From the NCBI RefSeq assembly GCF_003025595.1, contig NZ_PYMI01000002.1:372001-436000 (forward strand): DNA of 64,000 nt. The letters are read 5' to 3'. Within the stretch, counting starts at the first letter, position 1. Each line of letters opens with the position of its first letter. Made by a program: the position numbers and the translations under genes. This document shows positions 50,064 through 57,953 of the stretch, in pieces. Source of the stretch: Photobacterium ganghwense (GTDB lineage: Bacteria > Pseudomonadota > Gammaproteobacteria > Enterobacterales > Vibrionaceae). The notes beneath the pieces are model-generated. The model saw nothing but the letters and a program-made list of their open reading frames with translations. It had not been told where the DNA came from and searched no databases.

Positions 50064-50876
50064 CTACTCGTCAGACATTTGGCCGGTATGCAAAGTGACC
50101 GATGGAGGATACTTCGTGCGTTTGCGCAGCCACAATACCCCCATTAAATCAATGATGCCCGCCCAGGCGCGGTTCCAGGCGTTGTAGTTCGACTGACCAG
50201 CTACGCGGTTGCGGTGGTTCACCGGACATACCACAATCTCACCGCTCAGTCGTTTGATCAGGCAGGGCAAAAAGCGATGCATGTGATCAAAATAGGGTAG
50301 TGCAAGGAAAGTCTGTTTCGGGAAGAGCTTCAGGCCACAACCTGAATCCGGGACGCCATCGCGCAGAATCGTCTGGCGGATCGCATTGGCAACTTTGGAC
50401 TGAAAGCGCACCCAGGAGGTGTCTAGGCGTTTCTGGCGGTATCCGGCGATACAAAAATGTGGTGCCTGACACTGGTGTGCCAGTTTGAGCAGTGCAGGTA
50501 TATCAGCCGGGTCGTTCTGGCCATCTGAATCGGCGGTGACAATCCATTCGCCACGGGCATGGCTGATGCCGGTATGGATGGCGGTACTCTGTCCACAGCT
50601 GACAGGATGCGATAAAACGGATACCCGGCTTTTCCGGGATGAGGGTAACGGAGTGTGAGAGCCATGAGCGACTTGATGCTGGCAGAACTCTTCGGCGATG
50701 CATGCCTGACCGGCTCGCAGTGCCTCTTCGACGGTGTTGTCTGTGCTGCCGTCATCAATCACCAAGATCTCAAACTCAACGTTCCCTGTTAATGCGACAT
50801 GTAGCTCTTCAATGAGTTGTCCAATGTTGCCCTGCTCATTTTTAGCTGGCAGGACGACTGAGATCAATGGGTACAT
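50064..50876 (-). CDS. GT2-family glycosyltransferase (ArnC/DPM-like)
   Basis: A 270-residue GT-A transferase. VVLPAKNEQGNIGQLIEEL opens the nucleotide-sugar binding fold; VIDDGSTDNT and TADSDGQNDP hold the acidic metal-binding residues, and the acceptor region is near RDGVPDSGCGLKLF. A 25-residue stretch (HQVAHGSHTPLPSSRKSR) interrupts the fold after VEEALRAGQ, which looks like an insertion. No C-terminal membrane helices are present, unlike ArnC. It should load a sugar on undecaprenyl phosphate for the GT39 enzyme. First gene of the three-gene set. Confidence 0.87.
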   Translation of the reverse strand: MYPLISVVLPAKNEQGNIGQLIEELHVALTGNVEFEILVIDDGSTDNTVEEALRAGQACIAEEFCQHQVAHGSHTPLPSSRKSRVSVLSHPVSCGQSTAIHTGISHARGEWIVTADSDGQNDPADIPALLKLAHQCQAPHFCIAGYRQKRLDTSWVRFQSKVANAIRQTILRDGVPDSGCGLKLFPKQTFLALPYFDHMHRFLPCLIKRLSGEIVVCPVNHRNRVAGQSNYNAWNRAWAGIIDLMGVLWLRKRTKYPPSVTLHTGQMSDE

Positions 50877-50954
50877 ACAATCTTTCCCTAAAAGAAAACA
50901 GGATATTTGTTCTACTTTTAATTTGTATTGCAGGCAGAAATAAAACTGAGAAGT

Positions 50955-51626
50955 TTATCCAGCGACATATCCAAGCCCTCTGCGGTTTGAAATTGGCAAG
51001 GTCCGGTTAACCTGTTTCAGCTTTCTTCTGACCGTCGATAAATGTGCTTCAATCGAGTTTTTTGAAATTGAAATTCCTTCATTGGTTAAATGTGCTTTGA
51101 TCTGCTCAACACTTTTTAATTTGCCGTGATCGGTAAACAGGAATTCAATGATGAGAAATTCAGTCTTTGTGAGTTTTATCACGTCACCCTGACAGTACAG
51201 GCATTTTTCTGATTTATTCAGCATGCATTCGTCGATCAGAATAAGGGCGTCGTCCATATGGGACTCTCTGCGTCTGAACAATGACTGGATGCGGGCATAC
51301 AACTCATCAAACGACACCGGCTTCGCAATAATGTCATCGGCACCGGATGTTAAGGTGCTGACGATGACCTCCGGGGTGTACTCCGTGGTCAGAGCCAATA
51401 GTCGAACAGAGAGCTCCAACTTTCTGATACTGCTGATAAAACCATGATGCTCAGGGTTATTTTTATCATAGTCCAAAATAATCAGGTCGTAGTGCTCACT
51501 CAACAACATTTTGAGGCCATCATGGTGATTCTGTGCAATGTGTACCAGTAATCCCATTTCCACCAGTTTGCTATGGATACGTTTTTGCAAACAATGTGAT
51601 TGATCGATGATAAGCAGTTTCAGCAT
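50955..51626 (-). CDS. Orphan OmpR-family response regulator with altered acidic pocket
   Basis: A 223-residue paralogue of the regulator at 45293. The phosphoacceptor D52 (LDYDKNN), T80/T81 and K102 (AKPVSF) are kept, but the acidic pocket reads IDQS (D8, Q9) instead of the usual two acids, and the loop after D52 lacks the normal LP motif. The winged helix is intact (LTKTEFLIIEFLF, RRGLGYVAG). No kinase gene is adjacent. It may bind DNA without phosphorylation, or respond weakly to the same kinase. It is located between the GT2 gene and dgkA copy 2. Confidence 0.85.
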   Translation of the reverse strand: MLKLLIIDQSHCLQKRIHSKLVEMGLLVHIAQNHHDGLKMLLSEHYDLIILDYDKNNPEHHGFISSIRKLELSVRLLALTTEYTPEVIVSTLTSGADDIIAKPVSFDELYARIQSLFRRRESHMDDALILIDECMLNKSEKCLYCQGDVIKLTKTEFLIIEFLFTDHGKLKSVEQIKAHLTNEGISISKNSIEAHLSTVRRKLKQVNRTLPISNRRGLGYVAG

Positions 51627-51678
51627 GTTGTTTAAATCTCTGTTCTGTTTATTGTTCTGATTTAAAAGGAGTCATTGT

Positions 51679-52056
51679 TCAGTTTATTGAAAGTATGACC
51701 GCCAGCCAGAGAATGCCGGCGATCAGAAAACTGATAAAGACACAGGCTGAGCCAATGTCTTTAGCCAGACCGGATAACGGGTGATAGTCGGTACCGATTC
51801 GATCAATCGCGGCCTCGATGGCGGTATTGGCCATTTCGGCAAACAGGACGAACAACAAGCTGCAAATTAGCAGGGCTTTTAGCAGCACAGATATTGGAAG
51901 CCACACTGCGACTGCCGTCAGCGGAATAAACAGCATCAGTTCCTGCTGAAAGGCCGCTTCATTTTGTGCCATCCAGCGAATACCGCGATAACTGTTGGCA
52001 AAGGTATAAATAATTCGATTCAGGCCTGTGCGCTTTTGTAATGTCTGGGTTGTCAT
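51679..52056 (-). CDS. dgkA: Diacylglycerol kinase, copy 2
   Basis: A 125-residue three-helix membrane kinase. Core motifs EMANTAIEAAIDRIG and YHPLSGLAKDIGSACV correspond to the DgkA catalytic region but are more diverged than in copy 1 (ELLNSAIEAVVDRI). It is 6 nt after eptA copy 2 on the same strand, repeating the gene order of 8620-10601. The role is recycling of diacylglycerol from EptA activity. Confidence 0.9.
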   Translation of the reverse strand: MTTQTLQKRTGLNRIIYTFANSYRGIRWMAQNEAAFQQELMLFIPLTAVAVWLPISVLLKALLICSLLFVLFAEMANTAIEAAIDRIGTDYHPLSGLAKDIGSACVFISFLIAGILWLAVILSIN

Positions 52057-52062
52057 AGGTGG

Positions 52063-53727
52063 TTAACTCATCGAAGCCTGGCAGCGGCTGATAATATCCA
52101 TGTCGTTATTTTTATCCTGGGTGGTGACACCAAAGAAACCAATCAGGGTGTGGAAGAAGTTATCGTGCGAGTATTCGCCAGTTTTCGCGCTGGCTGATAA
52201 ACATTCACGATCAATCTTTCTCTGCTCAGAATATTGATCCGGCAGCCACATCAACCACGGCACCTGAGTTTGCTCTTTCGGCGCGATGGCATACGGTGTG
52301 CCGTGCAGATAAATGCCGTTTTCACCCAGCGATTCGCCATGGTCGGAGATATACATCAGGGCAACGTTGTATCGATCCTGATAGGTTTTCAGCTTATTAA
52401 TCATTTCCGCCAGCACAAAATCGGTGTATGCGATGGTGTTGTCGTAAGTGTTGACGATTTGCTCATCGGTACAGTGCTCGATGTCGCTGCGCGGACAATC
52501 CGGCAGAAAACGCGCTTTATCTTTCGGGTAGCGTTTGTAATAGGTCGGGCCGTGGCTACCCATGATGTGGAAGGCGATCAGCTTGTTGCCGTCCGTAGCC
52601 TGAATTTGCTGGTCAAGCATTGGTAGCAGTACTTCATCGTAACAAGCGTCATCCTTACACAAATCGGGATTTGCCGTGTGATCAACGCCTAACAGCCGGA
52701 AGTTTTTGGCAATGCTTTTGTCACCGCCGTCATTGTCAATCCAGGTGAGGTCTACGCCGGCACGGCCAATGACATTCATGGCATTGTCACGGCTGTTGGC
52801 CTGCGCTTTGTTGTAGCCTCCGCGATTCATATTAGAAAACAGGCAGGGAACTGAAACCGCCGTCGCTGTGCCACAGGATGAGACATTCTGAAATGCAATC
52901 AGGCCCATTCCTTCGGTATAGGGATTCGTATTACGGCTATAACCGTTGTAGTGATAATTCATTGCGCGCGCGGTTTCACCCACAACCAGTACAACCAGAT
53001 TCGGTTTTCCGTTAGGAACCGAAACCAGTTTGGCATCTTCTCCCAGTGGCTGATAAACCAGCGGCTCAGTCAGGTAGTTACGCTGAACATATTTGATGGT
53101 GTTGTAGGCAAAAGCCGGGTTAATCATCTTGTTCAGGTAGCTGTTATTGCGTCCTACAGAGGCGTAGTCTTTATAAAACAACAGTGCAATGAGGGCGATA
53201 CCAAGAATCGCTACCAGAACAGCAATGAGTCGTTTCAGAACGGCTTTAAAATGAGACTCAGCTTTTTTGACTGTGATGCTACTGAAAAAAAGGGCCGGCA
53301 TCAGGCCGAAAACAACAAAATACAGCACGGAACTCAGGCTTAAATAAGAGGTCGCCTCACCAGAGTTTGTTTCGAAAATATTTTCAATCATGCCGTAGTC
53401 AAAAATGACGTTATATTTCATCGAGGCATAAAATGCCATTGACGATAATAATGTCAGAATGACGGAGAAGGGCTTTAGCACAAATGGCAAAGAAAAAAGT
53501 GTAAAAATAATAATAAAACAGAAGAAAAGCAGTAGCGGGCTACTGGCAACAAAACTCAGCGAACTTTGAGCTGCCAACTGATAGATTTTGCTGGTTACCG
53601 GCAAGTTGAGCACCAACGCAAAATAGGCGGCAACCATCACAATGTAAGTAACGGCACTCATTTCCATTTGAAAAGGTTTGCGAAGTGTCGCGGTCAATGT
53701 ATTCAAGCTAAGAAATCCAGTTTTCAT
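52063..53727 (-). CDS. eptA: Lipid A phosphoethanolamine transferase, copy 2
   Basis: A 554-residue EptA/PmrC-family enzyme with five N-terminal helices and a periplasmic catalytic domain. Active-site Thr252 in VVGETARAMNY; further motifs CGTATAVSVPCLFS, FHIMGSHGPTYYKRYP and SDHGESLGENG are intact. CAGG precedes ATG 53727. A second Met at residue 21 would start nearer the first helix but has no ribosome site. A perfect PmrA-type box lies 28-44 nt upstream. Copy 1 at 8620 is clearly homologous but only moderately similar, so this is not a recent duplication. Confidence 0.93.
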   Translation of the reverse strand: MKTGFLSLNTLTATLRKPFQMEMSAVTYIVMVAAYFALVLNLPVTSKIYQLAAQSSLSFVASSPLLLFFCFIIIFTLFSLPFVLKPFSVILTLLSSMAFYASMKYNVIFDYGMIENIFETNSGEATSYLSLSSVLYFVVFGLMPALFFSSITVKKAESHFKAVLKRLIAVLVAILGIALIALLFYKDYASVGRNNSYLNKMINPAFAYNTIKYVQRNYLTEPLVYQPLGEDAKLVSVPNGKPNLVVLVVGETARAMNYHYNGYSRNTNPYTEGMGLIAFQNVSSCGTATAVSVPCLFSNMNRGGYNKAQANSRDNAMNVIGRAGVDLTWIDNDGGDKSIAKNFRLLGVDHTANPDLCKDDACYDEVLLPMLDQQIQATDGNKLIAFHIMGSHGPTYYKRYPKDKARFLPDCPRSDIEHCTDEQIVNTYDNTIAYTDFVLAEMINKLKTYQDRYNVALMYISDHGESLGENGIYLHGTPYAIAPKEQTQVPWLMWLPDQYSEQRKIDRECLSASAKTGEYSHDNFFHTLIGFFGVTTQDKNNDMDIISRCQASMS

Positions 53728-54043
53728 TCAATAACCTGATATTAGAATTCAAGACTTAAGATTTACTTAAGATTGATTGAGGGGAAACTGAAATTTTTGC
53801 CACTATGCTTACTTGTGCTTATAAGCTACGTCGTGAAGAAATATAAAACCGTAGGTTAGATGAGAAATGCCTGAAAAATAATACGAATAAAAATCACATT
53901 GTATTAACCCGACAATATGTCACTGCGTTAATAACCTTAGAACAATACTTAGACTGTCTTGAAATTGATGCATTAATTTCAGCGTTTCTTAAGAAAAAAG
54001 TGCAATCCTTACCCTTGAATAACGACAACATGGGGGAAAGATT
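53728..54043. other. Divergent intergenic region, eptA copy 2 to PepSY gene
   Basis: About 315 nt, AT-rich. Contains the PmrA-type box at 53755-53771 and a single further CTTAAG at 53988-53993 inside TTTCTTAAGAAA. It presumably holds promoters in both directions. Confidence 0.5.
53755..53771 (-). promoter_or_regulatory. PmrA-type box upstream of eptA copy 2
   Basis: CTTAAG-ATTTA-CTTAAG matches the enteric PmrA consensus YTTAAK-N5-YTTAAK at every position. Each half-site is itself palindromic, so it reads the same on both strands. It lies 28 nt before the eptA start. TCTAAT (53746-53741) or TAATAT (53744-53739) on the minus strand resemble a -10, but would leave an extremely short leader overlapping the ribosome site, so the transcription start is unclear. 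Confidence 0.65.
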
Positions 54044-54322
54044 ATGCCTGTCCCAACCTCAGTCTTTGTGACCGCGTTTCTGACCGTTATGGCAGCGTCC
54101 ACTCACTCAGATTATTCGTGTTCGACTCAACCGGAAGAGACATGGGTACCGATGGATCAGGCGAGAGAACATTTAATTCAAAGGGGTTATCACATTCGTT
54201 CGTTCAGGAAAACACGTTCGAACTGTTACAAACTGTACGGATTTAATCAGGAAGGGAAGAAAGTGGATGTTTACTTTAATCCCGTCGATCTAAGCAAAGT
54301 CAAAGAGCGTAAAAATGGATAA
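54044..54322 (+). CDS. Exported PepSY-type small protein
   Basis: A 92-residue protein with a signal peptide (about residues 1-19) and a mature part that fits a PepSY domain: WVPMDQAREHLIQRGYHIRSFRK followed by CYKLYGFNQEGKKVDVYFNP. Two cysteines, one near the mature start and one in SNCYK, may form a disulfide. PepSY proteins are often periplasmic modulators. It overlaps the cytochrome gene by 8 nt, so the two work together. Confidence 0.72.
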   Translation: MPVPTSVFVTAFLTVMAASTHSDYSCSTQPEETWVPMDQAREHLIQRGYHIRSFRKTRSNCYKLYGFNQEGKKVDVYFNPVDLSKVKERKNG

Positions 54323-54815
54323 ACATTACAAATGGGATGTAATTGTACGGATTACACATTGGGCAGTGGCTGGCCTCTTTTTCGCGAATTATTTCGTGAC
54401 CGAAGAAGGGAGTGAAATTCATGAATGGGTAGGTTATTGCATTATCGGTTCGATTGTTATCAGGCTGGTTTGGGGAATTGTTACCCGTTCCCCGGCCAGG
54501 CTGTCTGCTTTCAAGCCGTCGGTGACTCAAGCGGTGACACACTTGAGTGAAGTCATCTCCACTCGGGTCGATGCGTCAGTCGGTCATAACCCGGCCGGCG
54601 CGGTGATGATCTGGCTGATGTGGTGTGGCTTGCTGGCAACGGCAGTAACCGGCTGGATGGCGCACGTTGAATTGATGGGTTACAAAGATGGGTTGAAAGA
54701 GATCCATGAAGTATTCGCTAACCTGACTTTCATTGCTGTGGCGGTCCACATCTGCGCCGTGATTGTGATGAGCCGTTGGACAAACCGTTCTTATCTCAGC
54801 GGAATGCTCAAATAA
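54315..54815 (+). CDS. Cytochrome b561-family di-haem membrane protein
   Basis: A 166-residue protein with four helices and histidines placed for two b haems: ITHWAVAG (His15), EIHEWVGY, EIHEVFANL and VAVHICAVI. It belongs to the b561/Ni-Fe hydrogenase b-type group, which passes electrons from the quinone pool or periplasmic donors. The PepSY gene upstream overlaps it, a pairing seen with b561 proteins elsewhere. Electron partner unknown. A terminator follows at 54894. Confidence 0.85.
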   Translation: MDKHYKWDVIVRITHWAVAGLFFANYFVTEEGSEIHEWVGYCIIGSIVIRLVWGIVTRSPARLSAFKPSVTQAVTHLSEVISTRVDASVGHNPAGAVMIWLMWCGLLATAVTGWMAHVELMGYKDGLKEIHEVFANLTFIAVAVHICAVIVMSRWTNRSYLSGMLK

Positions 54816-54875
54816 GCGCTACGAGTGTGTGCCATAGGTAAACGGTGAAGCACCGTCAAAAGCCGTAAAAACCAA

Positions 54876-54895
54876 TAGAGATGCCAAGAGATGCC
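54876..54895. repeat. Short direct repeat
   Basis: AGAGATGCC twice with one base between, immediately before the terminator hairpin. Confidence 0.6.
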
Positions 54896-54916
54896 GGGTA
54901 TGCAACAGATACCCGG
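54894..54916 (+). terminator. Terminator after the cytochrome b561 gene
   Basis: CCGGGTAT / ATACCCGG, 8-bp stem with 7-nt loop, followed by TTTGGTTT. It lies about 80 nt after the stop. Confidence 0.7.
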
Positions 54917-55078
54917 TTTGGTTTACTTGAGGACAGCGCTTCAAGCCAAACCTTCAAGTGGATGATTCAAACAGCCCTGTCAGATAAGCCAGAGCAGTCC
55001 GGCGTGCTCAATACGCTTAGAGTTTGTGAACCCGGCGTGTGACAACCAGTAATACTGGCCGTCACTCATGTCCTATGA

Positions 55079-55888
55079 TTAGCGATTCAGGATAAACTGC
55101 TCGATCACTTTGGCGACACCGTCGTTGTCGTTGGTATCGGTAATGTGGTTCGCCAGAGCTTTGGTGTCTTCTGTCGCGTTGCCCATAGCCACTCCCAGTC
55201 CGGCATAGCGAATCATGTGGTGATCATTTCCGGCATCGCCCATGCAAATGACTTCGCTGGCATCAATGCCCAAATGCTCGGCTAACATTGCGACACCTGT
55301 CCCTTTATTGCTGTTTGGGTTAAGCAGTTCCAGGAAGAACGGGGCACTCTGTACGACGGTGTATTGTTCAGTGACGACTTCCGGCAGTTGGCGAATTGCG
55401 GCTGACAGTATTTCTGGCTCTGCCACCATCATCACCTTGATAATCTCTTCATCATCCGGCAGGTCGGCAAAATCGATCACGGTGGCACTTACCTGATTGA
55501 TGTCTGCCTCATGGTCAGTAAAAGCGTTGCTTTGCGGCGTGATCAGGCCGCGAGTCGTTGAAAATGCATGCACAAACGTACCCAAATCGCGAGCCAGGGC
55601 AGCGATGTTTTTCGCATCACGGCCTGTCATGATTTGCTTGCGCAAAATCGTCCGGCTTTTCACCTGTTGCACCAGGGATGCGTTGTAGCTCAGTACAAAA
55701 TCCTTGTCGCTGGTCATGCCCAATTCTTCCAAATAACGGAGCATGCCTTCTAACGGTCGTCCTGATGCCAGAACAACGTGTACGCCTTGGTCACGAGCAG
55801 CGGCAATGGCTTGCTTCGTCCGGGGAGAGAGTGTTTTCTGTGAGGTCAGCAGGGTGCCGTCCATGTCGAGAGCAACGAGTTTGTACAT
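55079..55888 (-). CDS. yidA: Cof-type HAD-IIB sugar phosphatase (YidA-like)
   Basis: A 269-residue HAD phosphatase, one residue short of E. coli YidA. Nucleophile motif ALDMDGTLL, LASGRP, the lysine in SNKGTGV and GDAGNDHHM are all present, with the C2 cap between. The start at 55888 (MYKLVALD) corresponds to the YidA N-terminus and has GGTGG ahead; an upstream frame from 55948 is not needed. It dephosphorylates small sugar phosphates. No operon partner. Confidence 0.9.
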   Translation of the reverse strand: MYKLVALDMDGTLLTSQKTLSPRTKQAIAAARDQGVHVVLASGRPLEGMLRYLEELGMTSDKDFVLSYNASLVQQVKSRTILRKQIMTGRDAKNIAALARDLGTFVHAFSTTRGLITPQSNAFTDHEADINQVSATVIDFADLPDDEEIIKVMMVAEPEILSAAIRQLPEVVTEQYTVVQSAPFFLELLNPNSNKGTGVAMLAEHLGIDASEVICMGDAGNDHHMIRYAGLGVAMGNATEDTKALANHITDTNDNDGVAKVIEQFILNR

Positions 55889-56084
55889 CTGAAAATCCAC
55901 CGTAAAAGTCTTGGGAGCGTCGAGGTCAACGGCGTCTATTGTAATCAACTTTTGTGATCAACTCGACACTCCCATGAAACCTATATGCAGATGGATTAAT
56001 GTAGACAGGTATGCACCCAGACATCGACGATGCTGATTGGGGAAATACTGAAGAGACAACCTCGTGGCAAAAACCACTTAAGAT

Positions 56085-56108
56085 CTCGCGCAGCCGCCAC
56101 TGCGCGAG
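56085..56108 (-). terminator. Hairpin after the DMT exporter gene
   Basis: CTCGCGCAG / CTGCGCGAG, perfect 9-bp stem with a 6-nt loop, directly after the minus-strand stop at 56112. A T-run follows only after a dozen bases, so termination may be partial. Confidence 0.6.
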
Positions 56109-56111
56109 AGG

Positions 56112-57056
56112 TTATCGTTGCCAGCGCAAGCGATTCAGCCAGCCGGGTTGCTTTAGTTTCCCCTTAAGGGGAATGAGTTCGCTGGCTGCCAGCGCGCCGC
56201 AGATGATGCAGCTCATTGCCAGCAGCGTGGTTGTCGATAACGCTTCATGGAATATGGCCGCTGCCAGCAGTGCGGCAACCACAGGGGTAAACGAGCCCAG
56301 CGCGGCGCTCATCTCAGCGCCCAGTCGTGAAATGGCAAAGCCATAGCTGAAGTTGGCCAGAACGCCCACAGCCACACCTTGAATTAGCAGATGCACCATA
56401 ATGTCGCTGAGCGGTGCAGAGAACAGATTGAATGTTACCCAGCCCAGACCATGAAACACAGGTAGCAGCAGGCATGCCGAACCTGCCAGTACCAAGCCGC
56501 CGGTGACAGGCGTCAGACCGCTAACCCGCATGGCGACGGTAAACCAGGCCCAACTGAAACTGGCCAGTAACAGCAATCCATGTCCCTGTACGACGTCGGT
56601 TTGGCCACTGAACAGTGAATGGGTCACGAATAAGCTGATGCCTACCACAATCAGACCGATACCGGTTTTACGGGAAGCTGAAATGCGTTCTTTATAGCAA
56701 AACGCGGCAATGGAGGAGACAAACAATGGCAAGATGCCCGGAATCAGTGATGCGCCATCGGCAACAGGGGCCAGATGCAGGCCATTAGCGGCCAGCATTA
56801 AGAAGGGTAAACCGGCTCCCCAGCCGATAGCCAACAGGTAGCGTTTCGGGGTGGTTTGTATTTTTCGCAGAGAATGGCGGCTGAGATAGCCAAAGACGAG
56901 AGCTGCCGGTACAAAGCGCAGCAGGGCAATATCCCCAATGGTCAGGTCAGATTCGCTGGATGCGCGCAATGAGATAAAAAAGCTCGACCAAATCAGGAGA
57001 GTGGCCAGCATGGCCGTGATACCTAACAAGGTATCCTTAGTGGTTAAACGTTCCAT
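56112..57056 (-). CDS. EamA/DMT-family exporter
   Basis: A 314-residue transporter with ten helices in two EamA repeats (LIWSSFFISLRASS near the start, SFSWAWFTVAMRVSG in the second half). Its divergent neighbour is an Lrp/AsnC regulator, an arrangement common for amino acid exporters. The substrate is thus probably an amino acid. Ends in a basic cytoplasmic tail (LKQPGWLNRLRWQR). Confidence 0.87.
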   Translation of the reverse strand: MERLTTKDTLLGITAMLATLLIWSSFFISLRASSESDLTIGDIALLRFVPAALVFGYLSRHSLRKIQTTPKRYLLAIGWGAGLPFLMLAANGLHLAPVADGASLIPGILPLFVSSIAAFCYKERISASRKTGIGLIVVGISLFVTHSLFSGQTDVVQGHGLLLLASFSWAWFTVAMRVSGLTPVTGGLVLAGSACLLLPVFHGLGWVTFNLFSAPLSDIMVHLLIQGVAVGVLANFSYGFAISRLGAEMSAALGSFTPVVAALLAAAIFHEALSTTTLLAMSCIICGALAASELIPLKGKLKQPGWLNRLRWQR

Positions 57057-57170
57057 TGTTTAGTCCTGATGTTATTTCTATAAGAAGGTGTCAGGAACTT
57101 ATTATGGAAAATGTAAACGGGTTAATGTTGGCAAAAAGTCTGCTTTGAACATCTAATATTGATGATGATT

Positions 57171-57210
57171 ACCAAAATAAGATTATTTTTTGATAATTAT
57201 TGCCAAAATA
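57171..57210. promoter_or_regulatory. AT-rich control region between DMT exporter and Lrp genes
   Basis: CCAAAATA occurs at 57172-57179 and 57203-57210 (period 31), flanking ATTAT-N6-ATAAT at 57182-57197. AT-rich phased repeats of this type suit Lrp-family binding. Confidence 0.35.
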
Positions 57211-57238
57211 TGAGATGGAACTTAACGATGGTGTCGAA

Positions 57239-57691
57239 ATGGACAAGAAAGACAAACAAATACTGATGGAGTTGCAAAGCGATGTGCGCAAGACGACGGC
57301 GGATATTGCCGATGCTGTCGGGCTCTCTGTTTCTCCCTGTGCCCGCCGTATCCGCAAACTGGAATCGGATGGCGTTATCGCAGGCTATCAGGTCAAGCTG
57401 GACAGGAAGAAAATGGGGCTGATGATGACCTTTTTTGTCAATGTCCGGCTCAGTAATCACCGGGATCAGGTTATTGATGCGTTTGAAGAAGCAATCGCTG
57501 AGATGACAGAGGTGATTAGTTGCCACGTGATTTCCGGCTCATACGATTACCTGTTGGAGGTTGTCAGTAAGGACTTACCTCACTATGAGTCTTTTATGCG
57601 TAAGCTGCAAACCCTGAATATGGTGCAGGACATCAATACGAACCTGGCGATTCGGGCCGTAAAGCAGGGGTCGCCACTCACTATCGTTTAA
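57239..57691 (+). CDS. Lrp/AsnC-family transcriptional regulator
   Basis: A 150-residue regulator from this start. N-terminal helix-turn-helix (KDKQILMELQSDVRKTTADIADAVGLSVSPCARRIRKLE) and C-terminal RAM/AsnC effector domain (HVISGSYDYLLEVVSKDL) are standard. In-frame alternatives at 57200 (TTG) and 57215 (ATG) exist, and none has a good ribosome site. I chose the start that gives the usual family N-terminus and length. Divergent from the DMT exporter, which it probably controls in response to an amino acid. Confidence 0.88.
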   Translation: MDKKDKQILMELQSDVRKTTADIADAVGLSVSPCARRIRKLESDGVIAGYQVKLDRKKMGLMMTFFVNVRLSNHRDQVIDAFEEAIAEMTEVISCHVISGSYDYLLEVVSKDLPHYESFMRKLQTLNMVQDINTNLAIRAVKQGSPLTIV

Positions 57692-57813
57692 TCGTTGCAC
57701 TCGGAACACGTTGTGATTGTTACCTGCTGGGTTAGCCATGCCGTGGTGGGGAATCCCTGCGTGATTTCAGCGAACAACCTACGCTTAAAAATGGGCGGGT
57801 GTTTATTGTTTCT

Positions 57814-57828
57814 CGGGGCGAGGCCCCG
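57814..57828. other. GC-rich hairpin
   Basis: CGGGGC-GAG-GCCCCG, perfect 6-bp stem, in the 260-nt gap between the Lrp gene and the small membrane protein gene. No T-run, so its function is unclear. Confidence 0.4.
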
Positions 57829-57953
57829 GAATGAGGAGCTTGGTTGTATGCTCTGATTGCTATGTCCTGGATGCCATGCTGAGTTCAAGTACGTCGTGGG
57901 TTTGTGTGTGTCAGCGCAGCAATTAGCGGATCAAAGAGTCGAGAGTAAAGAAT

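Noticed and set aside
47624..50876. A standard arn operon for aminoarabinose.
   Set aside because: Only ArnT-like and ArnC-like genes are present. ArnA, ArnB, ArnD and ArnE/F are missing and a VTT gene stands between the transferases.
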